Source: an uncultured Mollicutes bacterium (GTDB lineage: Bacteria > Bacillota_I > Bacilli_A > RFN20 > CAG-826). Taken from it: a stretch of DNA of 64,000 bases. Position numbers and translations under genes: made by a program. The notes beneath the pieces were generated by a model. The model saw only the letters and a list, made by a program, of their open reading frames with translations, was not told the origin of the DNA and ran no database searches. Shown one piece after another: positions 7,658-16,213 of the stretch (position 1 is its first letter; the number at the start of each line of letters is the position of its first letter). Where the stretch lies: contig UQFY01000003.1 in assembly GCA_900540385.1 (NCBI GenBank), positions 72,279 through 136,278 of the forward strand. Reading direction: 5' to 3'.

Positions 7658-9369
7658 TTTTCTTCTCCTTTCAAAGGAATCATAATATGGACAATTGTCC
7701 CTTCATCGAGCTTACTTTCGATACGGATGTCTGCTTTCGGGCCATAATAAACGCGAAGACGTAGGTAGACATTATGCAAGCCAACCCCTTTGGCTTCCTC
7801 TTCGCCTTTCATCGATCTTTCTAATTCTTTTCTTGTTTCTTCTAGCATTCCATAGCCGTTATCGCAAACGTCTAGGTAAATATAGTCGTCCTTTTTGTAA
7901 CCTTTTACGAGAATGTTCCCTTTTTCCCCTTCTTTCAAGCCATGATAAATGGAGTTTTCGATGATTGGTTGAAGAATGAGTTTAACGACATCTGTCTGAA
8001 GAATCGTTGGGTCGATATCAAAAGAATAATCGAAAGCGTCGCCAAAACGTAGTTTTTGAATTAAGAGATAATTCGTCGCATGCTCAACTTCTTTTTGCAG
8101 GGTGATGATGTTCTTCCCTTTAGAGATAGAGATTCTAAAGAAACGTGAAAGAGCCACGATCATCTTTTCCGCTTCAGCATTTTGGTTTTTATCAATCAAA
8201 GCAATGATACTATCAAGCGTGTTATACAAGAAATGCGGGTTGATTTGGTTTTGCAAGGCTCGCAATTCGCTCTTTCTTTGTTCTTCTTGCTCATGAATGA
8301 GTTTTTTAGTCAAATCGTTTATGCGTTCAATAAGGGCTTTAAAAGAATCGTTTAGCTCTACCACTTCCTTAGAGCCTTGAACGTTTATTCTTCTTGAAGG
8401 CATATCTTCTAAGGTCACGATTTCACTCATTTCTTTGCTTAATAAGCGAATTGGTTGAACGGATTGTTGAATAACATAGAAGAAAATAAGGGAGCCAATG
8501 GCCAAGAGTGCCCCACCAATCAAAAGAATGGTGACGCTAAAAGAAACGATTGCTTCTTTTATCCCATCACGGTTTAAAAACACACCCAGTCTCCACGAGG
8601 TATTAGAAATAGAAGAAGCAAACACGAAGAAAGAATGACCTCCGATTTCATATAGGCCATTTCCTACAACGAATTCTTTTAAAATGCTTGTTTTCTTATC
8701 CAAATCATTTGGTAAGGAGGAGTAAACAATTTGATAGTCTTTATCATAAATAAGGAAGTTTCCTCCTTCGCCTAGAGCCGTTTCACTCAATAAATTGACA
8801 ATGGAATCAAAAGAAAAATCGATATGAAGCACCGCATCACAAGTTTCGTTTCGATCATATGAGGCATAGCGTGAAAGAGAGAAAGAATAAGGATAAAGGG
8901 GGTTTTGTTCTTCAGGAAGAGTAAGGATTGGAATTAAACGATTTTCTTCTGTTTGGAAGGTCTCTTGGAACCATTTTTCTTCTTTGACATTTGCATATTC
9001 TTTAACATTACCAGCATAGGCGATTTTCTCGCCGCTTGAAGCCTTATAGAGAGAAAGAGAAATGACTTCTTCACGAAGAGCGAGGATATTGCTGAAATAT
9101 TCGTTCATTTTCGTTCCGAATTTTCCCTCATCATCGATGGAATTATAGGAATAAATAATCGCGTCTGAATTCCTAAGAATCTGGGAAAAATAGGAATCGT
9201 AAGTTCCTAGCAATTGTTCTCCCGTCGTTTGAAGATTTTGGTTGGAGGTGGTTAAGACGTTATTGCGATAAAGAAGAATGGCGGTTGTTTCGGTTGTGGC
9301 GAGTAAAAGAAAAAGGATGCCCCCTAATATAGATAACAATGTCGTATAAAGGGAACGTGGCTTTCTCAT
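7654..9369 (-). CDS. YesM/LytS-type sensor histidine kinase
   Basis: A 571-residue membrane kinase. It has a membrane helix at about 10-33, an extracellular sensing region (about 35-265, Cache-like), a second helix at about 275-300 and a HAMP-like linker. A His_kinase domain with the phospho-acceptor in NPHFLYN (His379) follows, then an ATPase domain with N-box ENSIYHG (N472), DNGYGM (D503) and GVGLHN. It would autophosphorylate on sugar binding and pass phosphate to the adjacent response regulator. It overlaps both neighbours by 4 nt, so the regulator, kinase and binding protein are translationally coupled. Confidence 0.88.
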   Translation of the reverse strand: MRKPRSLYTTLLSILGGILFLLLATTETTAILLYRNNVLTTSNQNLQTTGEQLLGTYDSYFSQILRNSDAIIYSYNSIDDEGKFGTKMNEYFSNILALREEVISLSLYKASSGEKIAYAGNVKEYANVKEEKWFQETFQTEENRLIPILTLPEEQNPLYPYSFSLSRYASYDRNETCDAVLHIDFSFDSIVNLLSETALGEGGNFLIYDKDYQIVYSSLPNDLDKKTSILKEFVVGNGLYEIGGHSFFVFASSISNTSWRLGVFLNRDGIKEAIVSFSVTILLIGGALLAIGSLIFFYVIQQSVQPIRLLSKEMSEIVTLEDMPSRRINVQGSKEVVELNDSFKALIERINDLTKKLIHEQEEQRKSELRALQNQINPHFLYNTLDSIIALIDKNQNAEAEKMIVALSRFFRISISKGKNIITLQKEVEHATNYLLIQKLRFGDAFDYSFDIDPTILQTDVVKLILQPIIENSIYHGLKEGEKGNILVKGYKKDDYIYLDVCDNGYGMLEETRKELERSMKGEEEAKGVGLHNVYLRLRVYYGPKADIRIESKLDEGTIVHIMIPLKGEEK

Positions 9370-10958
9370 TTTTTGCGATACTCCTGAGGTGAGATGCCAT
9401 AATATTTTTTAAAGCAATGCGAGAAATAGTATGGGTCTTCATAGCCGATTTCGTGGGCTATTTGCGCTAATTTATTATTCGGATCGAGCAAAAGACGTTG
9501 GGCCATTTCCATTCTTTTAGAAGTTAAAAGGCGGGTAAAAGAAGTTCCTTGTTTTTTTAAGATGGCAAAGACATAAGAATTGGAATAGCCTAATTCTTTG
9601 GACAAAGATTCGACGGAAATGTCACTTTCTCGATAATGCTCTTCGATATAGTTTTTCATATGAAGATAAGCCGTATCGATCCCTGTTAGACGGGTTCCGT
9701 TATTGATTTCGACGATTTTATCGATAAGGGTATTTAAGAATTCCAGAATGCTTTCCTTCCCTTTTTTGGCATAGAACTCATTGATTAAATCAATGTGAGA
9801 ATGATAGGTTTCATGGAGTTTATCGATGGAAACACATCCCTTTAATATGGAAGCAAGCAAATCGTTCAAAACAAGAAGATAGGAGTCACGAAACTCGATA
9901 TTGGAGATATTCAAAACGATTTTCTTGACGAGTTCTTTTGCTTCAGCACTTCTTCCATAAAGAAGAGCGTTCGCGATGTTTTTATAATCACTATCATCCA
10001 CCTTGCCGATTTTCTTTTCTTTGGATGCAAGATCGCCATAGAAAAGGACTAGCCCTTTTCCCATGATGGTTCGATATTCAAGTGCCCACCTTGTATGACG
10101 AAATAGTTTTCGGTAAGAAATCATTTCTTTGTTTGGTTCCGATATTTCGCTCACCGCGCAGGAAAAAGGAATAAAGCAGGCATGTTTAAGTTTTGCTAGG
10201 ATCGTCGAAAGAGGAAGTTCAAGCTCTTCTTCATTGAACGGCTTATCGGAAAGAAAAAGGACGCCAAGCGAGGTTACTTCCCCGAAAGTAAAGAAACGTA
10301 TGTCATTATGGAAGAGCTGGCTTAGGTTTTCTTCCAGATAATAATGGGCCAATTCCAATTCTTCGTATCCTAAAGAATCTTCTTCAGCATCTGGATCAAA
10401 TAAGGCAAAAGCGATGTATTTGTTTTTTAAATCAATGCCATCGTTTTTTAGTTTTTCATCGAACGTCTCGCTGATACCTTTCAATGTGATGAGTTTGAGA
10501 AGGTCAGCATTTTGTTCCGCTTTTAAAAGAGCTTCATTGTGTTCTTTCGCTTTTTTAATATCCTTGTCAATTTGATTTGTGGTATCCAAACGATCTTTTG
10601 CTTTATAAAGAGCTTCTTTTAGCTCCGTATAAGAAAGAGGCTTCAATAAATAGGCGACCGCATCAAGTTGGATTGCTTGCTTAGCATAATCAAAATCATC
10701 AAAACCGCTTAAAAAGATAATTTGAATGAGAGGGTAACTCTCTTTCAGGTTCTTGGCCAATTCCAAGCCTGTGACGAAAGGCATTTTAATATCCGTAATA
10801 ACAATGTCTACGTCCGATAAAGAATCTAAATCTTCAAGAACGTCATATCCATTTTGATATGAGCCTTTAACTACAAAGTTGTCTTTTTCTTTTTCCAATA
10901 AGGAAAGCAATCTTGATCTTGTGGCTTCCTCATCGTCTGCGATTATGAGTTTGTACAT
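9366..10958 (-). CDS. YesN-type AraC-family response regulator
   Basis: A 530-residue regulator. The N-terminal receiver domain (1-120) has acidic residues D8/D9, phospho-acceptor D56 in ITDIKMP, S84 and K106. The middle region (about 130-420) is unassigned. The C-terminus (about 430-530) is an AraC/XylS double helix-turn-helix ending in the usual YGISPQEYR motif. It is the first gene of the sensor cluster, with a possible TATATT -10 box 11 nt before the ATG. The likely target is the gap before mglB. The family assignment is secure; the regulon is inferred from position. Confidence 0.88.
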   Translation of the reverse strand: MYKLIIADDEEATRSRLLSLLEKEKDNFVVKGSYQNGYDVLEDLDSLSDVDIVITDIKMPFVTGLELAKNLKESYPLIQIIFLSGFDDFDYAKQAIQLDAVAYLLKPLSYTELKEALYKAKDRLDTTNQIDKDIKKAKEHNEALLKAEQNADLLKLITLKGISETFDEKLKNDGIDLKNKYIAFALFDPDAEEDSLGYEELELAHYYLEENLSQLFHNDIRFFTFGEVTSLGVLFLSDKPFNEEELELPLSTILAKLKHACFIPFSCAVSEISEPNKEMISYRKLFRHTRWALEYRTIMGKGLVLFYGDLASKEKKIGKVDDSDYKNIANALLYGRSAEAKELVKKIVLNISNIEFRDSYLLVLNDLLASILKGCVSIDKLHETYHSHIDLINEFYAKKGKESILEFLNTLIDKIVEINNGTRLTGIDTAYLHMKNYIEEHYRESDISVESLSKELGYSNSYVFAILKKQGTSFTRLLTSKRMEMAQRLLLDPNNKLAQIAHEIGYEDPYYFSHCFKKYYGISPQEYRKK

Positions 10959-11000
10959 TTTTGAGCCCTAATATAAACATATTACAATATTTTGTTTCTA

Positions 11001-11033
11001 AAACAAAACCTCCCTTATTGATGACGGAAGGGA
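11001..11033 (-). terminator. Probable terminator of the surface-glycan operon
   Basis: TCCCTT / AAGGGA form a 6-bp stem with an 11-nt loop, followed on the minus strand by GGTTTTGTTTT. It lies 23 nt past the stop of the beta-helix lipoprotein and upstream of the response regulator. Confidence 0.55.
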
Positions 11034-11056
11034 TAGATATCATATGTTTTTAAGAA

Positions 11057-12697
11057 TTATATCCTATTTATTGCACCTATGGATTCTTTGTATTCGTTTC
11101 CAAGGAAATCCACTGGTTTGGATTCGATAGAAATGCAATTAGAAGAATCAAACAATTTGCTTTCTCTCATGAGAACGAATTCTTTTGCTTTATCCATGCC
11201 TATTCTTTCCGTAAGAGAGTCGCCACATATCGTTTTGGGTTTTGGATTAAAGGATTCAAAGTTTTCTAAATCTTCGATGTTTTCAATCTTTTTCTCCGAA
11301 TAAACGACGTTACAAGTGGTAAATAAGTTCGTTTGGTTTCCAAGTTTTAAGGAAGGGTTCTCTGAAGTGCAGTAAATCAAATTGTTATAGAAATTCAATT
11401 TGCGATCATTATTGACTTCCAGAAGGATAGGAGAAGAAACGGAAGTAGAAATAATCGTGTTGTTATAGCATTCCATGTTCCCAATATGGTAATTCATGTA
11501 GATAATGCCTTTTTTTCCTAAATCATTCACGGAGACGTTATAACGCAATATGACTTCATCCGAACTGGTTTTGGAGGCGGAGTTACAATTCAAAAACAAG
11601 CCAAACGAATTATCATGAGAATAGTTGTATTGGAAGAGAACTTTCTTGCTTTGCAAATCAGGGTCAAGCATAGCGCCATCTTGAATATTTCCATTCTCAC
11701 GAACGCTAGCAAGGTTGTTATATCCTTCGTTTTTCTCCACAAGAATGTTATCGACATAAGAGGTAACAATGCTATTTCCTGCTTTGCAAGTCGTTGCCGT
11801 ATCATGAACGAGATTATTTGTTATTTTGCTATCTAAAGCATTTCGAAGGAAGATGGCGTTCTTTGCAATGTTATTTATTTCGTTATTTTCAAGCGTTAAG
11901 TTCGTATGAGCGTATTGACTAAATGTTTCATCATATGGCGAGACTTTTTCAATTTTCGCGCCAACGACTTTATACCAGGTTGCAATGCCTACATTCGATA
12001 CATCTTCGATATGGCAATTACGAACAAGGAAGTCATTGCTACGAGCTTTGCCATCCTTGCTCCACAAATGAATTCCTCCCGTGACTTTAGAAGCCATACT
12101 CATTCCCATATTTTGAGCATCGCTTGTTCCATATATGTCATGAACATAGAGGTTTTCAAGATGGATGGAATCGTATGTCTTGATTTCAGCGGTGTTACTA
12201 GATAGTTCCACCAAAACACCCCTACGGTCCCCTTCTTCTTTTGAAGAATCGAATATTTCAAAGTCACGAAAGGTCAAATAGGAACAGTTTTTGATATAGA
12301 CGATGCCTGTCCCTAGATGATTGTTACCGTCAATTTTTGGCAGAGCGCCCTCTCCATAAGAAGAAATCACGATTGGTTTATTCTTCTCTCCATGAAGGTC
12401 CTCTAAAGTGATTCCTCCAGAGAAAGAACTGCCTTTTTTGAAAAGGAGCCTATCCCCTGCTTCAAGATTGATTTTCTTTATATCCTCGAAAGAAGAGAAC
12501 GGAGATTGTTCACTTCCGTCCCCGTTTTCTTTCGAAGAATCGAAAAAATAGGTCGATCCGTATTCGATTTGACTCGATTCTTGCATTTCAGAAGAGATGG
12601 ATTCTTCATTCGTTGAAGAAGTTTTCTCTTCGTTTTGAGTGCAAGATAAAAGAGTTAATGTAAATAAGGTTAAAGCAAGAGGTAGTCCTTTTTTCAT
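11057..12697 (-). CDS. Surface lipoprotein with right-handed parallel beta-helix
   Basis: A 546-residue lipoprotein (lipobox LLSC near residue 19) with a Ser/Glu-rich spacer (about 20-45). A pectate-lyase-like repeated region follows, with many turns of the pattern N-N-x-I/V separated by about 22-25 residues (residues about 95-440). An early DGNNHLGTGIVYI segment and GSEQSPF..F.. opening resemble secreted polysaccharide-active beta-helix proteins. A polysaccharide lyase, hydrolase or glycan-binding role is likely, but I see no diagnostic catalytic set. It is the last gene of the four-gene unit, 26 nt after the GH3 gene. Confidence 0.65.
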   Translation of the reverse strand: MKKGLPLALTLFTLTLLSCTQNEEKTSSTNEESISSEMQESSQIEYGSTYFFDSSKENGDGSEQSPFSSFEDIKKINLEAGDRLLFKKGSSFSGGITLEDLHGEKNKPIVISSYGEGALPKIDGNNHLGTGIVYIKNCSYLTFRDFEIFDSSKEEGDRRGVLVELSSNTAEIKTYDSIHLENLYVHDIYGTSDAQNMGMSMASKVTGGIHLWSKDGKARSNDFLVRNCHIEDVSNVGIATWYKVVGAKIEKVSPYDETFSQYAHTNLTLENNEINNIAKNAIFLRNALDSKITNNLVHDTATTCKAGNSIVTSYVDNILVEKNEGYNNLASVRENGNIQDGAMLDPDLQSKKVLFQYNYSHDNSFGLFLNCNSASKTSSDEVILRYNVSVNDLGKKGIIYMNYHIGNMECYNNTIISTSVSSPILLEVNNDRKLNFYNNLIYCTSENPSLKLGNQTNLFTTCNVVYSEKKIENIEDLENFESFNPKPKTICGDSLTERIGMDKAKEFVLMRESKLFDSSNCISIESKPVDFLGNEYKESIGAINRI

Positions 12698-12723
12698 GAT
12701 TCATTTTCCTTTATGAGGCGCGG

Positions 12724-15700
12724 TTATTCTTTCTTTTTCTTTTGGAATAGTTTCCTAAAAGCAGGAATTTCATCATAAGCGAGAGCGAAAGCAAAGAAAG
12801 CAACGCTTAATCCGAAAATAGTATCAACAGTAATGCTTACACCATTTAAGGCTTTCATCCATGGAGGGGTGACGGTACGGAAAATGGTAGAAACATCAAT
12901 TCCATTCATGGCATTAGAACGAAGGACGGTATAAAGAATACGGTGCGCTTCTTCTCTCATCGCATTCGTTAGAGCGCCATAGCCTTCTTTATATTTGTAT
13001 AAGGCCGATTTATCTGCACTAACGGCATTATCTCCATCAGGTAAAGCGCATCCGCCGAGGATTCCGCCAACCATATCCATATAGCCACCTTGCCAATAAT
13101 CGGATACGGCAAATCCACTCATGCCGAACTCTTTTCTTAAAACAGAGTTGATGAAGCCTTGTTGGCTCGTCCAAGTGACGCCAATGCGGTTAAATCCTGT
13201 CATAACGTTTTCGGCATCCGCTTCTTCGATAGCGATTTGGAATGGTTTGAGATAGTTTTCACGGATGGTTTGTTCATTCGCCCAAGTGTTGACGCCTTCA
13301 CGATTCTTTTCCTGATCGTTTAAGATAGCGTGTTTCATATAGACATAGACGCCCATCTTATGAATGCCTTGGACTTCTTTTGCGGCCACCTTTCCAGCAA
13401 GAGTGCCATCTTCAGAGGCATATTCAAAAGCACGTCCATTATAAGAACCACGATGGATGTTGATTCCTAAGCCATATAAGCCAGAATAGCCTGCCCATAG
13501 GCAATCTTCACCAACATATTCGCCTAACTCTTCCGCTAAATCGTTATTTCTTGTAGCCGCTAATAAGGATGGAGTTGGATAAGATATAGGTGAGGCATCC
13601 GAATCAGGATCGTCATATAAGAAAGTGAAGCGGTTTGTGGCAACGGTCGCATTATCTTCATAGCTATAAGAAGTTCCGCCAACTGGGCCTAAAGCACCGT
13701 TACCATCGATTGTTTGTGGTTTGCTTATGGTTTCGATGCCTGCTGTTTTTCTTAAGCCGTTTGAAAGCAGCATAACCGTGTCTTCAAAGGTTAATTCATT
13801 TAATAATTTATCCCATTCAGGATCATCGTATTCCTTGTAGAAAAGATTGCCTTTTTCATCCATTGACATCATGGAGGCAAGAGTCAAGCCATTATCTTCT
13901 CCATACGTAGGATTTGGAATATCATCAGGTTGGATTGTTTCGGATTTTTTCTTTCCGTCTTGAATCATTCCAGAATTGGTTTTGACTCTGACATTATTAG
14001 GGAGTTTGGCGTTATTTTCATTTAAACCAAACTTTACCGTGCCATTCCAATTTGAACGAGTGATATAGTTAACGGAATTATCTCCCCTATGTTCGTAAAG
14101 GTTCAAATCCGCATTATCGAATTGATTGGTGATTGCTTCGCCAGTGGCTTTGCTATGGGAATATATGGTGTCAGAGAATTGTTTATTGAACTTATAGGTT
14201 AATTGAGCATTTCCATTCTCATCCATTCCTTTGGAGGTGTCGTAGCCTTTTGCTGCAAGAACATTGTTCAAAGCCTCATGAGCGTTTTTTCCAGTCGCAA
14301 AATAATAGTCTCCTTCATCAAGGATGTATGTTTTTGCTTTATAGGAATCATAGGAAGCTAGTTCTCTTCCCTCAACCGTGACGGTAACCGTTTCCGAAGC
14401 TCCTGGTTTTAGTAAAGAAGTTTTTGCATAGTCAACGAGTTCAATGGACGCTTTTTCGACGTGATTGTCTTTATCATATTTTGTATATGGCTTTTGAAGA
14501 AAGAAATCCACTCCTTCTTTGCCAGAAACATTACCTGTGTTTGTTACCTTGACAGACAATTCATAGGTATCTTCTTTCGTATTTTCTTTGACTTGGAAAT
14601 CGGAATAAGAGAAGGTGGTGTAACTTAGGCCATACCCAAAAGGATAGGCGACTATATCTTTATAAGAGAAATCACCAACGTTATCCGTCTTTAAAACTTT
14701 GTCTTCATAACGTGTTTCCGTATAACGGTAGCCATTATAAATGCCTTCTTGATAAACGACGTAACGGTTACTTTTTCCACCGTTTGCTGTTGAGATAGGA
14801 TCGCCTTCATTAGTGTAAGAGCCAAAATTTGCATACACCGGGTTGTAAGCATGTTTTTTCCAATAAGTGTCGGTTAATTTCCCAGATGGATTTGCTTTGC
14901 CATTTAGGATTTTAGCAATACCGTCCGTGCAATTGCTTCCACCGATGCCGACCCAAAGGAGAGAATCGATTCCGTATTCTTCTAAATCAACATAGTCACA
15001 TTGCACTTGGTTGACGCTATTAAGAAGAACAATGATTTTTTGAATGGCTCCTTTATCTTTTAAAGTTTTAAGATTCTTAAGAACGTCAATTTCGGAAGGA
15101 GAAAGTTCTAGATAATTTCCATGGGAATAATCTGAAGTATTTCCACCGGTGTTTTTTAAATCGGTTGCTTCCGTTCCATATCGAGAGAGAACGAAAATGC
15201 CTGCTTCAGCTGGGTCGTTCTTGTTATTTCCTATTTGTGACCATTTTGCATCATTAATCGTATATTTTGCCGCATCAGAAGAGGTGTTCGTTGTATGATC
15301 GCCATTGTATTGTTTATTGGTTGAATACCAATCCCAAAGACCTTGATTTACTTGAAAACCATTCTTTTCAAGGCCTTCTTTTAAAGAAACAAATTCCGAA
15401 CGTTTTGCAAAAGAAGAACCGCCACCTGAGTAAATATAGTTAACACTGGAAGAACTATATAAATTGATTTTTGCTCCAGCCTTCAAAGGCAAAGCGTGGT
15501 TATCGTTTTTAAGAAGAACCGCGCCTTCCTGGGTAATTCTAGAGGTAGCATCCTTTGCATCGTCTTGCAAATCGGCTATTGAAGAATAATTAGAGAAATA
15601 ATAGATATTCTCCACTTCATCACCTGAATCCACTTTTTCTTGCGTTGTTTGACCTAAAAAAGCGGTTATGGCACCAGAATTATCCATGGCGATTTTTCCG

Positions 15701-15771
15701 CCAACAGCCATAACGCCAAAAGCAAGAGTCGATATATTCGCTACGATTTTTGCGAGTTTTGTTAATTTCAT
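12724..15771 (-). CDS. Membrane-anchored GH3 glycosidase with reversed domain order
   Basis: A 1015-residue GH3 enzyme whose domains run in the order C-domain, Fn3-like, TIM barrel. Residues about 70-390 hold the alpha/beta sandwich (QEGAVLLKND near 81, candidate acid/base E201 in RYGTEATD). Residues about 400-500 are Fn3-like (VTNTGNVSGKE). Residues about 650-960 hold the barrel, with the nucleophile motif AVSDYW (Asp891). Reversed-order GH3 enzymes are known from rumen Firmicutes such as Ruminococcus albus and Butyrivibrio. A hydrophobic helix at 5-28 and another at about 975-1000 followed by a basic tail would tether it to the membrane. It is probably a beta-glucosidase or related exo-enzyme; substrate unknown. 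AAGGAG precedes the ATG. Confidence 0.85.
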   Translation of the reverse strand: MKLTKLAKIVANISTLAFGVMAVGGKIAMDNSGAITAFLGQTTQEKVDSGDEVENIYYFSNYSSIADLQDDAKDATSRITQEGAVLLKNDNHALPLKAGAKINLYSSSSVNYIYSGGGSSFAKRSEFVSLKEGLEKNGFQVNQGLWDWYSTNKQYNGDHTTNTSSDAAKYTINDAKWSQIGNNKNDPAEAGIFVLSRYGTEATDLKNTGGNTSDYSHGNYLELSPSEIDVLKNLKTLKDKGAIQKIIVLLNSVNQVQCDYVDLEEYGIDSLLWVGIGGSNCTDGIAKILNGKANPSGKLTDTYWKKHAYNPVYANFGSYTNEGDPISTANGGKSNRYVVYQEGIYNGYRYTETRYEDKVLKTDNVGDFSYKDIVAYPFGYGLSYTTFSYSDFQVKENTKEDTYELSVKVTNTGNVSGKEGVDFFLQKPYTKYDKDNHVEKASIELVDYAKTSLLKPGASETVTVTVEGRELASYDSYKAKTYILDEGDYYFATGKNAHEALNNVLAAKGYDTSKGMDENGNAQLTYKFNKQFSDTIYSHSKATGEAITNQFDNADLNLYEHRGDNSVNYITRSNWNGTVKFGLNENNAKLPNNVRVKTNSGMIQDGKKKSETIQPDDIPNPTYGEDNGLTLASMMSMDEKGNLFYKEYDDPEWDKLLNELTFEDTVMLLSNGLRKTAGIETISKPQTIDGNGALGPVGGTSYSYEDNATVATNRFTFLYDDPDSDASPISYPTPSLLAATRNNDLAEELGEYVGEDCLWAGYSGLYGLGINIHRGSYNGRAFEYASEDGTLAGKVAAKEVQGIHKMGVYVYMKHAILNDQEKNREGVNTWANEQTIRENYLKPFQIAIEEADAENVMTGFNRIGVTWTSQQGFINSVLRKEFGMSGFAVSDYWQGGYMDMVGGILGGCALPDGDNAVSADKSALYKYKEGYGALTNAMREEAHRILYTVLRSNAMNGIDVSTIFRTVTPPWMKALNGVSITVDTIFGLSVAFFAFALAYDEIPAFRKLFQKKKKE

Positions 15772-15782
15772 ATTTTTCTCCT

Positions 15783-16205
15783 TTAGCAGTCTTTGGTGCC
15801 TTTTAGATAAATCGACACATTAGAAAAAACGGCCGCCAATAGATAAAAAACAATGCAGAGAATTACTTTGCTATCAACTAAAGCGATAGCTTCAGGAGTA
15901 ACCCCGTTATAGAAAACGCCACTAAAATACATATAAACATAGAGGACGAATAAAAGAAAGGTGACCAAATTAAGCACCCATAAAGCAATGGATGCATAAT
16001 TGCTCGTCTTTTTAAAAAGCAATAATCCCGCATAAACGGCAATACCAACAAAAGCTGGTATTGTCGCTAATGCGTTACGATATTCCAATAAAGTTCCAGA
16101 AAATCCTAAATAAAAGATATTTCCTAGAAGGGCAAGAAGTATAGAAACAATGGCAAAGTAGAACCCCACTGTCTTATAAAAGGATGCGTTAAGATATTTT
16201 TTCAT
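15783..16205 (-). CDS. Small four-helix membrane protein
   Basis: A 140-residue protein with four predicted membrane helices (about 12-32, 45-63, 73-92 and 110-132) and short loops. I recognise no family. It sits 11 nt before the GH3 gene and 8 nt after the Ig-like lipoprotein gene, so it is co-transcribed and may assemble with them in the membrane. An AGGTG site precedes the ATG. Confidence 0.6.
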   Translation of the reverse strand: MKKYLNASFYKTVGFYFAIVSILLALLGNIFYLGFSGTLLEYRNALATIPAFVGIAVYAGLLLFKKTSNYASIALWVLNLVTFLLFVLYVYMYFSGVFYNGVTPEAIALVDSKVILCIVFYLLAAVFSNVSIYLKGTKDC

Positions 16206-16213
16206 TTTTTCAC

